DNA from: Planococcus chinensis
Lineage (GTDB): Bacteria > Bacillota > Bacilli > Bacillales_A > Planococcaceae
Direction of reading: 5' to 3'
Length of the DNA: 64,000 bases
Assembly: GCF_020071995.1 (NCBI RefSeq)
Contig: NZ_JABWTK010000005.1
Location: 186,001-250,000, forward strand
Numbering within the stretch: position 1 is the first letter of the stretch; each line of letters begins with the position of its first letter. Made by a program: the position numbers and the translations under genes. Shown here in pieces: positions 34,380 through 44,307 of this stretch. Under the pieces are notes generated by a model. It did no database searches, was not told the origin of the DNA, and saw nothing but the letters and a program-made list of their open reading frames with translations.

Positions 34380-35369
34380 ATGAATAATTTTAAAGCGATT
34401 GTTGTGAAAGAGCAGGAAGACGAAGTGGTTTACGGCGTGGAACAAATAGGCGAGGACCAATTGTCAGAAGGGGAAGTCACCATCCAAGTGGCGTATTCGT
34501 CGATCAACTACAAAGACATGTTGGCGGTGCAGAAAAAAGGCGGCGTCATCCGGAACTATCCGATGATTCCCGGCATCGATTTGAGCGGTACGGTGGTCGA
34601 GTCGGCCGATTCCCGTTTCCAAAAAGGGCAGGAAGTCATCGTCACCGGATTTGAAATGGGCATGAGCCATACCGGCGGCTTTTCCGAATATGCACGCGTG
34701 CCAGCAGACTGGGTGGTCGCATTGCCGGAAGGTTTGAGCCTGCGGGACGCCATGGTCTTTGGAACTGCCGGATTCACAGCAGCCTTGTCCATCCTGGCAT
34801 TGGAGAAAAACGGCATGGATCCGAAAAACGAGCCGAAAATCCTGGTGACCGGTTCGACCGGCGGCGTCGGAAGCGTTGCGCTGCAGCTGCTTGAAAAAAT
34901 CGGCTACGGGAACATCACGGCATTGGTCCGCAAAGACCATCAAGAAGAAGTGGCGAAATCTCTCGGCGCGCATGCGGTCATTTTCCCGGACGACTTGGGC
35001 GAATTGAAAAAACCGTTGAATAAAGAGAAATTCGATTATATCCTGGATACGGTCGGCGGGGACATCACTTCCGTGTTGATCCCGCAGCTTTCCTACGGCG
35101 GCAGCATGAGTATGTGCGGCATGGCAGCCGGTGTTGAGCTGAAAGCGACTGTCTTGCCGTTTATCCTGCGAGGCGTCAATTTGCTCGGCATTGATTCGGT
35201 CAATGTGCCGATCGACAAGCGCCCAGCAATTTGGGCGAAAATGGCGAAAGACTGGAACATTGCCGGAACGACGTTGGTAGACGAGATTTCGCTCCAAGAA
35301 GTGCCAGGCACCATTGATGCCATCAAGAACGGACAGCATCTCGGACGGACGATTGTAAAATGCCAATGA
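34380..35369 (+). CDS. YhdH/YhfP-type quinone oxidoreductase (acrylyl-CoA reductase family)
   Basis: 329 aa. Seen: an MDR N-terminus with SSINYKDMLA and IPGIDLSGTV, a Rossmann core GSTGGVGSVALQLL (about 158-171), and VGGDITS. Zinc ligands of classic alcohol dehydrogenases are absent. Family knowledge: NADPH-dependent reduction of acrylyl-CoA or quinones. RBS AGGAGGGG. Opens a run of redox and membrane genes to 37.4 kb. Confidence 0.87.
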   Translation: MNNFKAIVVKEQEDEVVYGVEQIGEDQLSEGEVTIQVAYSSINYKDMLAVQKKGGVIRNYPMIPGIDLSGTVVESADSRFQKGQEVIVTGFEMGMSHTGGFSEYARVPADWVVALPEGLSLRDAMVFGTAGFTAALSILALEKNGMDPKNEPKILVTGSTGGVGSVALQLLEKIGYGNITALVRKDHQEEVAKSLGAHAVIFPDDLGELKKPLNKEKFDYILDTVGGDITSVLIPQLSYGGSMSMCGMAAGVELKATVLPFILRGVNLLGIDSVNVPIDKRPAIWAKMAKDWNIAGTTLVDEISLQEVPGTIDAIKNGQHLGRTIVKCQ

Positions 35370-35411
35370 AAAGCTTTGGGCAACAAAAAATAAGGAAAGG
35401 ATGAGGTCACC

Positions 35412-36233
35412 ATGAATGACAGCACGCTGAAAAAAGTAACGCTGCTTACAATATTAAATCTGGTTTTTTATTTTTTGACGCTCGGCGTCAATTACCTCGG
35501 CTCTTCCGGGTTTTTCAACGGACAAAGCCAAGGGGACATCTCCGACCAGTACATGACACTGATCTCCCCGGCGCCTTTTACGTTTTCGATTTGGGGCGTC
35601 ATTTATAGTCTGGTGCTGATTACGCTGGTTTATTTGTTGATCAAACGGAAAGACGCGGGAGTCAGCAAGCTCGTCCTGTTGATCTCGCCGTGGTTTATCT
35701 TAAGTTCGGTATTCAACATGGCCTGGATCGTCGCGTTCTCGTATGAGCAACTCTTCATCTCGACGCTTTTGATCATCGGCCTGCTGTTCTCCTTGCTCCT
35801 GATCATCGGGAAAATCTATACGCACCGCTTTGAAGTGCCGGCGACTTTGGCCGGGCTCAGCTTCACGCTTTACTGTGCATGGGTGACCATCGCGACTGTC
35901 GTCAATACCTCGTTGCTATTGGTGCAGCTCGACTGGAACGGCTTCGGCATTTCCTATTCGGTGTGGACGCTGATCATCCTGGTGGTGGCCATCGCGTTTG
36001 TGCTTATTTACATCTCGCGTTACAAAAACGCTGCCTACCCGCTGCCTTTGGCATGGGCGTTCTTTGGAATCTACGGTTCGTATCGAAGCGGCCGGGTCGA
36101 CCCCGAGCTGGCGACAGCCATCCAAGGGCTTCTGATTGCCGGCATCGTCATCTTTTTGATCGCTGCGGTGTGGAGATTTATTAAGAACGGGAATGCACTT
36201 TTCTATAAACATACGGGAGAAGGGCGTTCTTGA
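35412..36233 (+). CDS. TspO/tryptophan-rich sensory-like membrane protein
   Basis: 273 aa, seven to eight transmembrane helices. Seen: FTFSIWGVIYSLVL, NMAWIVAF and WVTIATVVN blocks reminiscent of TspO/MBR-related proteins, but longer than the ~155-aa canonical TspO. Function unknown. GGATGAGGTC precedes the ATG; 42 nt separate it from the YhdH gene, so co-transcription is likely. A terminator follows. Confidence 0.7.
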   Translation: MNDSTLKKVTLLTILNLVFYFLTLGVNYLGSSGFFNGQSQGDISDQYMTLISPAPFTFSIWGVIYSLVLITLVYLLIKRKDAGVSKLVLLISPWFILSSVFNMAWIVAFSYEQLFISTLLIIGLLFSLLLIIGKIYTHRFEVPATLAGLSFTLYCAWVTIATVVNTSLLLVQLDWNGFGISYSVWTLIILVVAIAFVLIYISRYKNAAYPLPLAWAFFGIYGSYRSGRVDPELATAIQGLLIAGIVIFLIAAVWRFIKNGNALFYKHTGEGRS

Positions 36234-36237
36234 TATA

Positions 36238-36286
36238 AAAGCAGCCGCACAAGCTTCCTTCAAAGAGCTTGTGTGGCTGTTTTTTA
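36238..36286 (+). terminator. Terminator
   Basis: AGCCGCACAAGCT/AGCTTGTGTGGCT stem followed by TTTTTTA. Confidence 0.85.
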
Positions 36287-36431
36287 CTGTTCAAAAATGA
36301 AGCGCAGAAAAGCTGGAGTGAAACTGCTCTGGAGAAATTGAATTGTCTACCTTATCAGTTTGTTTAGTCGGGAAATCATTCGGGAAATACTAGTTTCAGA
36401 ACGATGTATAAATCAGAGGAGGAAATTGAAC

Positions 36432-37109
36432 ATGGCAAAAGTATTAGCAGTGCTATCAAGCGGACACACGGATACAGAAAACAACTACGAAACCGGCTGG
36501 TGGGCAGAAGAACTGTTTGCGCCGATGGAGATATTGGAAAAAGCGGGTCATCAATTGGATCTGGCTTCACCAAAAGGCGGCAAACCGACGCTGGACCAGG
36601 CCAGTATCAGTGAAGACTATGACCCGGAAGGCAAATACAAAAAAATGTATGAATCCGGGTTAGCGGACAACACAAAAAAACTCTCGGATGTAAACGCAGA
36701 AGACTATGACGCAGTGTTCATCGTTGGCGGCCACGGCGCAATGTATGACCTGGCAGAAAATGAAACGCTGCATCAAATCATCAATGCCGTTTACGACAAC
36801 GGGAACATCGTTTCGGCCGTCTGCCACGGACCGGCGCCGTTGATCTGGACAAAGCGTCCGGACGGCAAGAGCATCATCGAGGGCTTGAACGTAACCGGTT
36901 ATCCGGAAGCGGTTGAACCGGAAGGGCTTCCGGCTATCCTGCCTTTCAGTCTGGAAGGAAAAATGAACGAAGTAGCCAATTATAGCGCTGAGGAAAAAGT
37001 GGTATGGGGCAATGACCAATTGGTGACCGGACGCGATCCGTTTTCTTCTGAAGCTTTAGCCGAAGAATTGGTTAAAGCGTTCGATAAACGAAACAAGCAG
37101 GAGAACTAA
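36432..37109 (+). CDS. DJ-1/PfpI family protein (Hsp31-like)
   Basis: 225 aa from ATG 36432, chosen for AGAGGAGG about 10 nt upstream. Seen: the nucleophile elbow AVCHGPAPL with its Cys near residue 138, IVGGHGAMYDL and a Glu-rich N-terminal helix. Family knowledge: class I glutamine-amidotransferase-like proteins with glyoxalase/deglycase or chaperone activity. Followed after 3 nt by a small monooxygenase-fold gene, so an electrophile-stress pair is plausible. Confidence 0.85.
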   Translation: MAKVLAVLSSGHTDTENNYETGWWAEELFAPMEILEKAGHQLDLASPKGGKPTLDQASISEDYDPEGKYKKMYESGLADNTKKLSDVNAEDYDAVFIVGGHGAMYDLAENETLHQIINAVYDNGNIVSAVCHGPAPLIWTKRPDGKSIIEGLNVTGYPEAVEPEGLPAILPFSLEGKMNEVANYSAEEKVVWGNDQLVTGRDPFSSEALAEELVKAFDKRNKQEN

Positions 37110-37112
37110 GAG

Positions 37113-37397
37113 ATGGAACCTATCCTGATTACCGCGATCCTGAAGCCTAAGGAACACATGGAAAACCAATTATTGGCGGAATTGCTCAAAGTCCAGGAAT
37201 CTTCACGGAAAGAAGCGGGCTGCATGAAATACGATCTCCATCAATCCAGCGAAGACGGCACATTCGTCCTTCATGAAACATGGAAAGATCAAACTGCTTT
37301 GGAGAGCCATGCCGGCTCCAGCCATTACGAGGAATACCGCACGAACACGGCGGATCTGGTTTCAAAGCGGGAAGTATTTAAGCTGAAAGCTATCTGA
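37113..37397 (+). CDS. Antibiotic biosynthesis monooxygenase (ABM) domain protein
   Basis: 94 aa, a single ABM α+β barrel: N-terminal β-strand LITAILKP, EAGCMKYDLHQS, VLHETWKDQTALESHAGSSHY. No cofactor needed in this family; often quinone or aldehyde related (YgiN-like). Starts 3 nt after the DJ-1 gene with the RBS inside that gene's end, so the pair is translationally linked. Confidence 0.85.
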   Translation: MEPILITAILKPKEHMENQLLAELLKVQESSRKEAGCMKYDLHQSSEDGTFVLHETWKDQTALESHAGSSHYEEYRTNTADLVSKREVFKLKAI

Positions 37398-37430
37398 CTA
37401 GGTAGCAGGTTACTCAGTTTTACAAATCCA

Positions 37431-37475
37431 AATACAGGCCGTTGCGAAATTTATTGCAACGGTCTGTATTTCTTT
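37431..37475 (+). terminator. Terminator after the DJ-1/ABM pair
   Basis: ACAGGCCGTTGC/GCAACGGTCTGT stem then a T-rich tail. Confidence 0.8.
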
Positions 37476-37484
37476 TCTGTAATG

Positions 37485-37530
37485 AAAAAAAGCTTGTCCC
37501 GTCTATGAAACTGATGGGACAAGCTTTTTA
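37485..37530 (-). terminator. Terminator of the minus-strand phosphoesterase gene
   Basis: AAAAGCTTGTCCC/GGGACAAGCTTTT stem; the minus strand has a T run after it. Confidence 0.85.
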
Positions 37531-37535
37531 ATTGG

Positions 37536-38336
37536 TTAGTTGATTCCATCCTTCAATTCCACTTCCACCCCGAAATGATCCGATATCACCGGCTTATGGC
37601 TCCCATTAAAAATGACGCGCGACGACTTGACGCGTACAGCTTCCGTAGACAGAATCAGATCGATCCGAAGGTCTTCCTTGTTCTCGCTCCAGCCGGTGAT
37701 TTTCCCTTTCACGGTGATGCCGTCGTCTTTTTCTTCCGCCAGTGTATAGGTGTCGTACAAACCGTGTTCCATCAAGTACGCATAGCCTTCGCCTTTAAGT
37801 GCGGCGTTGTTGTTGAAATCGCCCAGCAGGAAAACCGGCACATCTTTTCGGATGTGCTGAAGCAGCTGGTCGGCTTGATATTTGAACGGTTCTTCCGGGT
37901 CATGCCACCAGCCGGTGTGGCAGGAGTAGAAGGTGAACGGCCGGCCATCGAAGCGGATGGTGGCTCCGACAATTTTACGGGTACTATGGGAATGCATGTT
38001 GGTGTCTTGGCTGACGAAGAACGAATGCTCTTCAATGACCGGATGGCGCGTCAGGATCACCAGGCCTTCTTCATACTTGCCATACACGAGATGGGAAAAG
38101 CCCCAGACCATCGTATAGCCGGTCACGCCGAGCTTTTCCATTTCCTGAAGCAGCACCAATGCGTAATTGTCGGGTTCTACAATGTGTTCTTCCGATTCTT
38201 TGCCGAGCGACTGATTGACTTCCTGCAGCGCGATTACGTCATAATTGTTTTCCTGGATGGCTGCCGCCAAGTGGCGGATCTTCTCCAGCTGGTTTTCTTC
38301 ATGCCAGGCATGGGCATTCAATGTTAGTAGTTTCAT
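37536..38336 (-). CDS. Endonuclease/exonuclease/phosphatase family protein
   Basis: 266 aa from ATG 38336; GGAGG 9 nt upstream decides against 38357. Seen: LTLNAHAW at the N-terminus, IALQEVNQ with the catalytic Glu (about 37-44), FYSCHTGWW, LLGDFNNNA (catalytic Asp/Asn) and ISDHFGVEVEL (general-base His). All metal-site motifs of the EEP fold are present. Substrate could be a phosphodiester, sphingomyelin-type lipid or nucleic acid; not determinable. No signal peptide. Confidence 0.85.
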   Translation of the reverse strand: MKLLTLNAHAWHEENQLEKIRHLAAAIQENNYDVIALQEVNQSLGKESEEHIVEPDNYALVLLQEMEKLGVTGYTMVWGFSHLVYGKYEEGLVILTRHPVIEEHSFFVSQDTNMHSHSTRKIVGATIRFDGRPFTFYSCHTGWWHDPEEPFKYQADQLLQHIRKDVPVFLLGDFNNNAALKGEGYAYLMEHGLYDTYTLAEEKDDGITVKGKITGWSENKEDLRIDLILSTEAVRVKSSRVIFNGSHKPVISDHFGVEVELKDGIN

Positions 38337-38380
38337 GCTTGTCATCCTCCAAATCATTTTGATCGGTGAGTTTCTTACTG

Positions 38381-38424
38381 AAAAAGCCGGATCGATACGA
38401 ATAGATTCGCGCTGATCCGGCTTT
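38381..38424 (-). terminator. Terminator of ptsG
   Basis: AAAGCCGGATC/GATCCGGCTTT stem with a minus-strand T run. Confidence 0.8.
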
Positions 38425-38441
38425 GGAGTTGTTAAATTGCT

Positions 38442-40496
38442 TTAAATTTCTTCGGTTCCGCCAGTGATTTCAACGATGTCTTTGGAGTTTGCCTCAACAT
38501 GGCCGGATGCTTTGATCTTCACGGATTGGCCTTCTTGAAGGTTCGTGAAGACAATCGGCGTGATGATGGACGGTGCATGTTCCCCGATATAGGCAAGGTC
38601 CATTTCCATCAGCAATTGCCCTTGTTCAACCAAATCACCTTGTTCCACACGGGACGTGAAGCCTTCGCCTTTAAGGTGGACGGTGTCAATGCCGATATGG
38701 ATCAAGAGTTCCGTGCCGTCATCCGCTTTAATGCCGATTGCGTGTTTCGTCGGGAACAACGTCACGATTTCACCGTTCACGGGGGAAACGACTTTGCCTT
38801 CTGAAGGTCTGATCGCAAACCCATCTCCCACCATGCGGCCGGAAAATACCTGGTCCGGCACATCAGTGATCGGCAGGATGTCTCCCGTAATCGGGCTTGA
38901 GAAATCGAGCGTGTCCAAGCGGACGGGTACGTCTCCACCGTCTTTTGCCTGGTTGATCACATTGGATGCAGCTGTTTTTGTGCGCGGCGTTTTGCCGTTG
39001 ATGATATCCTGCATTTGTCCGCGCAGGTTATCCGAGACAGGGCCGAAAATCGCCTGGATGTTGTTGCCGACTTCCATGACGCCGGAAGCCCCGAGCTTTT
39101 TCAAGCGGTTCTTATCGACCTGGCCTTTGTTCTCTACACTGACGCGCAGGCGTGTGATGCAGGCATCCAGATGGGTGATGTTCGCCTGTCCGCCCATCGC
39201 TTCCAGGATTTCGTACGGCAAGTCGCCGACAGCTTCTCCGCTTTCTTCGTCTTCTTCTTCGTCTTCACGGCCAGGTGTCATCAAATTGAACTTCTGGATG
39301 GCAAAGCGGAATCCGAAATAGTAGATGACCGCAAAGAATATACCCACGACAATGACCCAGAACCATTCCGTTCTGCCCGGCATGACGCCGAAGAGCAGGA
39401 AGTCGATCAGGCCGCCGGAGAAGGTCATGCCGATTTTCACATCAAGCAAATGCATGGTCATGAAAGAGAGCCCGGCGAATATCGCGTGGATTCCGAACAA
39501 GACCGGTGCAACAAATAAAAACGCAAATTCAAGCGGTTCGGTGATGCCTGTCAAAAAAGAAGTCAGAGCGGCTGACGCCATGATGCCGCCAACCACTTTT
39601 TTGCGTTCCGGACGTGCGCAGTGGTAAATGGCAAGCGCCGCTGCCGGAAGGCCGAACATCATGAACGGGAATTTCCCGGTCATGAACGTGCCGGCTGTGA
39701 AATCCACACCGTCCCGCAGCTGCTCAAAGAAGATGCGCTGGTCGCCGCGGATGATTTCGCCTGCAGCGTTTGTGTAAGAGCCGAACTCAAACCAGAACGG
39801 CGAATAAAAGATGTGGTGCAGCCCAAAAGGAATCAACGCCCGTTCAATCACCCCGAAAACAAAGGCAGCGAGCGTGCGGTTGGTTTCCAGCATGAAGTGG
39901 GACAGTGCATTCAAGCCATTCTGTGCGAACGGCCATACCAGGAACATGGCGATGCCGAGAAGCAAAGCGGAGAACGCCGTGATAATCGGAACAAAACGCT
40001 TTCCTGCAAAAAAGCCGAGAAATTGCGGCAAGTTGATATTGAAGAATTTATTGTACATGGCGGCTGCCAGAATCCCGACAATGATTCCGCCAAATACGCC
40101 GGTCTGCAATGTGGGAATTCCTAGGACCATGGCGTATGCCGGGTCCGTCGTCATCACCGCAGTAATGCCGCCGAACGCTTTCATCGTGACGTTCATGATC
40201 AGGTAGCCGATGATGGCAGCGAGCCCTGCGACACCGTCACCGCCGGCAAGGCCGATTGCGACGCCGACTGCAAAGAGCAGCGGCAAATTGTCAAAAACCA
40301 CACCGCCGGCTTCCGCCATAACGTAGAGCAGGGACTGGATCCAGGAAGCACCGAAGAATGGGACCGCTTCCACAAATGTGTCTTGTGAAAAGCTTGTGCC
40401 GAAAGCCAGCAAAATTCCGGCTGCAGGCAAAAGTGCCACAGGCAGCATCAATGCCTTTCCGACTTTTTGAAGTGTACCGAATAAATTAAAAGACAT
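38442..40496 (-). CDS. ptsG: Glucose-specific PTS permease EIICBA
   Basis: 684 aa. Order: EIIC with ten or so helices ([17 protein letters not shown] near the start, [13 protein letters not shown]), EIIB with the phosphorylated Cys in [11 protein letters not shown], and EIIA with [14 protein letters not shown] carrying the active His. Transports and phosphorylates glucose at the membrane, with PEP as donor. It lies downstream of glcT and behind a RAT/terminator leader, so expression needs glucose-activated GlcT. RBS AGGAGGAA. Confidence 0.95.
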   Translation of the reverse strand: MSFNLFGTLQKVGKALMLPVALLPAAGILLAFGTSFSQDTFVEAVPFFGASWIQSLLYVMAEAGGVVFDNLPLLFAVGVAIGLAGGDGVAGLAAIIGYLIMNVTMKAFGGITAVMTTDPAYAMVLGIPTLQTGVFGGIIVGILAAAMYNKFFNINLPQFLGFFAGKRFVPIITAFSALLLGIAMFLVWPFAQNGLNALSHFMLETNRTLAAFVFGVIERALIPFGLHHIFYSPFWFEFGSYTNAAGEIIRGDQRIFFEQLRDGVDFTAGTFMTGKFPFMMFGLPAAALAIYHCARPERKKVVGGIMASAALTSFLTGITEPLEFAFLFVAPVLFGIHAIFAGLSFMTMHLLDVKIGMTFSGGLIDFLLFGVMPGRTEWFWVIVVGIFFAVIYYFGFRFAIQKFNLMTPGREDEEEDEESGEAVGDLPYEILEAMGGQANITHLDACITRLRVSVENKGQVDKNRLKKLGASGVMEVGNNIQAIFGPVSDNLRGQMQDIINGKTPRTKTAASNVINQAKDGGDVPVRLDTLDFSSPITGDILPITDVPDQVFSGRMVGDGFAIRPSEGKVVSPVNGEIVTLFPTKHAIGIKADDGTELLIHIGIDTVHLKGEGFTSRVEQGDLVEQGQLLMEMDLAYIGEHAPSIITPIVFTNLQEGQSVKIKASGHVEANSKDIVEITGGTEEI

Positions 40497-40554
40497 TATA
40501 ATTCCTCCTTATTGAATGGGTAGAGCGGATAAAGCGGGATGGCAATTCAACCAC

Positions 40555-40658
40555 AAAAAAAGGCATGAGCAGAAAAGGCACGGGTAAAAAGAGGGAGGTC
40601 CCCCTTGGATTAACCGTTGCACCTTTTCATACTCATGCCTGATCGAATCAGTAACACG
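40555..40658 (-). promoter_or_regulatory. GlcT-responsive RAT and overlapping terminator in the ptsG leader
   Basis: On the minus strand GTTACTGATTCGATCAGGC (about 40637-40655) matches the ptsG RAT type. Its 3' end overlaps AGGCATGAG (40632-40640), which pairs with CTCATGCCT (40561-40569) followed by a T run: a terminator that cannot form when GlcT holds the RAT. Confidence 0.85.
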
Positions 40659-40664
40659 TATGAA

Positions 40665-41519
40665 TTAGTTTGGGTGGGTCAAGCGCTGCAGATGAATCGT
40701 CAGATAAAGCACTTCCGCTTCGTCTACGGGCTTGTTCAATTGGTTTTGCATAACTTTTATCAGCTTCCAAGCCAGATTATAGCATACGGGGTATTCGGCT
40801 TTCAACACCTCTTGGAGTTTATTTTCTTCGCCAAGCGCTTCGCCTTGATGGACGCGGTCGATTGCCCGGTGCAGATGCTGGATTAAGCGGTGGTAATTGA
40901 CGTTGTCTTTGACCAGGTCGACTTTCAATTCACTTTGGATCAGTTCCGTCAGCCGGGAGATGAGTGCGTGGTCCCGGTTGATATCGCGCAAGGCTTTGTC
41001 GGTCACCGCACTATGGATATGGAGGGCGATAAAACCGATTTCCCCTTCAGGAAACACGACGCCCATACGGGTTTCCACTTCTTTTACCACGTCTTTTGCC
41101 ACCCGGTATTCTTTGGGGTACAGCGTTTCAATCTCCAGCAGGAACGGATTGGAGAACTGGATGTTTTTCTTTGCCCGTGTAATGGCGAAAGACAAGTGAT
41201 CGGTCAAGGCCACATGAATGTGTTCGTTGAGCTTTTTGCCCATGTTCTCCTCGATGAACACCAGCCATTCATTGATGGAAGCAATCAGGTCTTCATCAAT
41301 ATGCGGAATCAGGTTGACGTATTGTTCTTTTTCCGCCTCATCCTGCAGCAGGAAGGTTTTGTCGGCATGGCCAAACGAAATGACGTCTCCTTTTTTCCGG
41401 TTAAAGCCAAGGCCGTTTCCGATCAATACGACTTCTTTATAAGCATCGTGGCGGGCAATCACCACATTATTATTCAATACTTTTTCGATAGTCAATAATT
41501 GCTCCATTTTATCTTCCAT
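40665..41519 (-). CDS. glcT: GlcT: BglG-family transcription antiterminator
   Basis: 284 aa. Seen: an N-terminal RNA-binding CAT domain (LTIEKVLNNNVVIA, then EVVLIGNGLGF), followed by two PRD modules with conserved His residues (HIHVALTDHLSFA; FIALHIHSAV; LYLTIHLQRL). Family knowledge: active as a dimer when not phosphorylated by PtsG, so it binds the RAT and allows ptsG transcription. Immediately upstream of ptsG, same strand, with the RAT between them. The start 41519 has GAGG about 10 nt upstream. Confidence 0.93.
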   Translation of the reverse strand: MEDKMEQLLTIEKVLNNNVVIARHDAYKEVVLIGNGLGFNRKKGDVISFGHADKTFLLQDEAEKEQYVNLIPHIDEDLIASINEWLVFIEENMGKKLNEHIHVALTDHLSFAITRAKKNIQFSNPFLLEIETLYPKEYRVAKDVVKEVETRMGVVFPEGEIGFIALHIHSAVTDKALRDINRDHALISRLTELIQSELKVDLVKDNVNYHRLIQHLHRAIDRVHQGEALGEENKLQEVLKAEYPVCYNLAWKLIKVMQNQLNKPVDEAEVLYLTIHLQRLTHPN

Positions 41520-41889
41520 TCAAGTGAACCTCGCTCTCTGTTGCAAAAAGACTGATCTTTTTTCAGGACATGTTGGGCTGTAAGGGCCAGTGCTTACGCC
41601 ATTACTGCGGCTTCTTTTTCGCTGATCTCCTGTAAGCAGCATTCGATCTTCCGTCTGTTTATCTTCATTTTACATTAGCCGGCTGAATTCCGCCTTCTGT
41701 CCGGCCTCTCTTATTCCATTGTAAGGGATGGAGGCGGCGGGGAGAACCATTATGATGAGCTTAAGTGCGTATACTTTATCCCCATCAACTTTCACCGTTT
41801 TCCAAGCCGAGCTAGAATTCTTGTAGTCACTGGGAGCTTATGCTAATTTGGATAAATGACCCAATAAAAGAAAAGAGGAATTAATTACT
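41520..41889. other. Intergenic region between glcT and the OYE-type gene
   Basis: 370 nt separating divergent genes. AGAGGA at 41873-41878 is the RBS of the right-hand gene. Beyond that I see no convincing gene, riboswitch or strong promoter. Confidence 0.5.
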
Positions 41890-43032
41890 ATGAATCCACA
41901 ATATAAAGCATTATTCGAAGAAATCACCTTGCCGAACGGTGTCGTATTAAACGACCGGTTAGGCGTTGCGCCCATGACTACATACTCCGGAAATCCGGAC
42001 GGCACGGTATCGGACGAAGAACTGGTTTACTACCGCCGCCGCTCGAACATCGGCAGCTTGTTCATCTCCGCGTGTATCGCAGTTTCGGAAAACGGCATCG
42101 CGTTCCCGGGGCAATTCGTGGCATTCGATGAAGACGTCATGCCGCGTTTGACGCAGCTAGCGACAGCGATGAAAGCAAATGGCAACAAAGCAATCCTGCA
42201 AATGCAGCACGGCGGACGCCAAGGGCAGCCGCAATTGATCGCGGCAAACGAAACCGTGGCACCGAGTGCTGTCGGAGGTTCTGCTGAAAAGCCGGCACCG
42301 CGTGCACTGACAGGAGAAGAAATCACAGCGATCATCCGCGACTTCGGCGAAACGACGCGCCGCGCGATTGCAGCCGGTTTTGACGGAGTGGAAATCCACG
42401 GCGCCAACACGTACCTGATCCAGCAGTTCGTATCGGAAGTGACGAACCTCCGGGGAGACGAGTGGGGCGGCAGCTTGGAAAACCGCATGAAGTTCCCGCT
42501 TGCGGTTCTTGCCGAAGTGAAGCGTGTGGCAGCGGAATACGCCAACGACGAATTCATCATCGGCTACCGCCTGTCGCCGGAAGAATACGGCGAGCTGGGC
42601 ATCGGCTATACGATTGAAGAAACAAAAATCCTGACAGAGAACTTGATCGAAGGCGGCGTCCATTACCTTCACGTCTCGCTGATGGATTTCAAAAAGCGCC
42701 CGCATAACGAAGAAACAGAAGGCAGCATCGTTGAGATCCTGTCCAAGCAAATTGCCGGACGTGTAGCGTTTGTGGTTGTCGGAAGTGTTACAAAACCGGA
42801 GCACGCCGTCGCAGCGCTCGAAGAAGGCGCCGACATCGTCGTAATGGGACGCCAAGTGCTGGTCGATCCGGAATGGGCCGAAAAAGTGAAACAAGGTAAA
42901 GAAGACGACATCAACGAAACCATTCCGCATGAAATGATCGGCAAGCTCGACATTCCAGGACCGCTTTGGAGCTTGATGTCTACGTACAAAATGGTGGTGA
43001 TCGAAGAACCGGAAAACGTTAACGCTGAATAA
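41890..43032 (+). CDS. NADH:flavin oxidoreductase (old yellow enzyme family)
   Basis: 380 aa. Seen: the FMN barrel N-terminus (LPNGVVLNDRLGVAPMTTYS), LQMQHGGRQGQPQL, FDGVEIHGANTYLIQQF and GGSLENRMKFPL, the standard OYE/xenobiotic reductase signature, with D-I-V-V-M-GRQ near the end. Reduces α,β-unsaturated carbonyls or nitro compounds with NAD(P)H; physiological substrate unknown. Monocistronic, with a bidirectional terminator after it. Confidence 0.9.
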   Translation: MNPQYKALFEEITLPNGVVLNDRLGVAPMTTYSGNPDGTVSDEELVYYRRRSNIGSLFISACIAVSENGIAFPGQFVAFDEDVMPRLTQLATAMKANGNKAILQMQHGGRQGQPQLIAANETVAPSAVGGSAEKPAPRALTGEEITAIIRDFGETTRRAIAAGFDGVEIHGANTYLIQQFVSEVTNLRGDEWGGSLENRMKFPLAVLAEVKRVAAEYANDEFIIGYRLSPEEYGELGIGYTIEETKILTENLIEGGVHYLHVSLMDFKKRPHNEETEGSIVEILSKQIAGRVAFVVVGSVTKPEHAVAALEEGADIVVMGRQVLVDPEWAEKVKQGKEDDINETIPHEMIGKLDIPGPLWSLMSTYKMVVIEEPENVNAE

Positions 43033-43038
43033 GATTGT

Positions 43039-43077
43039 GAAAAGCTCCTTGGCCATTTTGGCCAAGGAGCTTTTTTG
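43039..43077. terminator. Bidirectional terminator
   Basis: AAAAGCTCCTTGGCC/GGCCAAGGAGCTTTT perfect 15-bp stem with a T run on the plus strand and A residues on the other side. Confidence 0.9.
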
Positions 43078-44307
43078 TTATGCTTTTGCTGTTTTTCGGT
43101 TCTTTTCATTTTCATCGATCAAAGCCGTGCCGACCAAATCGCCGGTCACGTTTAATGCGGTGCAGCCCATTCCGACGAGCGCATCAATCGCTGTGAGCAG
43201 CGCCACGGCTTCGATTGGCAAGCCGAGCTGGACAAAGACGGTTGCAATCATGACAATGCCGGCTCCAGGAATGCCTGCCGTTCCGATGGACGCAAGCGTT
43301 CCGACGAGTACCACCATCAGCATATCCGAAAGGCTTAGCGGATCGCCGACCAAATTGGCAGCGAACACCGCGGAAACGGCGATCCGAATCGCTGCGCCGT
43401 CCATATTGATCGTTGCCCCAAGCGGAATGCTGAAGCCGTAAAGGCTTTTCGACAAGCCGAGATTTTTCGCCGCGGTCAAGGTCAGCGGCAGGGTGCCCGA
43501 GCTGCTTTGCGTAACAAACGCGGTAAGCATCGGCGTACGTGCATATTTATAGAAGCGGCCCGGTTTTATTTTGAATAGGATCAACAGCACCGTGTAGATG
43601 ACAATTTGTACCGCAAGCGCGGCATAGAGCACAAGAATCATCTCGCCTAAAGAAAAGAGCGTATCCAACCCCTGGCTGCCGACCGTTTTTGCCATGATGG
43701 CAAATACCCCGATCGGCACGTATTGAAGAATGACTTTCAAAATCAGCAGCGTCGCTTCGTTCAAGGCATCGATGGATTTATAAAGATGGTTGCCCAGTTC
43801 GTCGAGTTCGTGGGAGCTGCGCATATAGGAAATGGCAATTCCGAAGGCGAACGCCGTAAAAATGATGCCAAGCAGATTCAGCTCGCTGAACGCTGTGAAA
43901 ATATTGGACGGGACGATATTCAAAAGAACACTGACAATGCCCGGATTTTCAGGAACGTCAAAAGTTTCGCTGCCATCAAGCTGCATGCCGGTGCCCGGCT
44001 GGAAAATACTCGCGACTGCAAGGCCGACGATGATGGCAAATGCGGAGCTTAAGGTGTAGTAAATGAACACTTTGCCGCCCATGCGTCCAAGGTCGCCGAT
44101 GTGGGTCTGGTTCACGCCAACAATCAGCGTAAACAAAATAAGCGGGATGATCAGGAACGTCAATAAGCTGAGAAGCAGGTCGCCAAACGGTGCAAGCGCC
44201 GTGGCATCTTCTCCGAAAACGAGCCCGACCCCAATGCCCAGAACAAGAGCAATAGTGATTTTTAAAATTAAAGATGTGTCTAAATAGGCTTTCCAAATTG
44301 CTTTCAT
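43078..44307 (-). CDS. Dicarboxylate/amino acid:cation symporter (DAACS)
   Basis: 409 aa from ATG 44307 (GGAGG 5 nt upstream). Seen: eight helices plus hairpin loops typical of the GltP/DctA fold, with FVTQSSSGTLPLTL (HP1 serine-rich motif) and GATINMDGAAI (the NMDG substrate/sodium site). Transports glutamate/aspartate or C4-dicarboxylates with Na+ or H+; the exact substrate is not clear from motifs. Confidence 0.92.
   Translation of the reverse strand: MKAIWKAYLDTSLILKITIALVLGIGVGLVFGEDATALAPFGDLLLSLLTFLIIPLILFTLIVGVNQTHIGDLGRMGGKVFIYYTLSSAFAIIVGLAVASIFQPGTGMQLDGSETFDVPENPGIVSVLLNIVPSNIFTAFSELNLLGIIFTAFAFGIAISYMRSSHELDELGNHLYKSIDALNEATLLILKVILQYVPIGVFAIMAKTVGSQGLDTLFSLGEMILVLYAALAVQIVIYTVLLILFKIKPGRFYKYARTPMLTAFVTQSSSGTLPLTLTAAKNLGLSKSLYGFSIPLGATINMDGAAIRIAVSAVFAANLVGDPLSLSDMLMVVLVGTLASIGTAGIPGAGIVMIATVFVQLGLPIEAVALLTAIDALVGMGCTALNVTGDLVGTALIDENEKNRKTAKA

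Noticed and set aside
34464-35366. 300-codon minus-strand frame opposite the YhdH-type gene
   Set aside because: Fully antisense to a strongly supported oxidoreductase; Cys/His-rich random composition.
42157-43065. 302-codon minus-strand frame opposite the OYE gene
   Set aside because: Shadow of the flavin oxidoreductase; no motif and no RBS.
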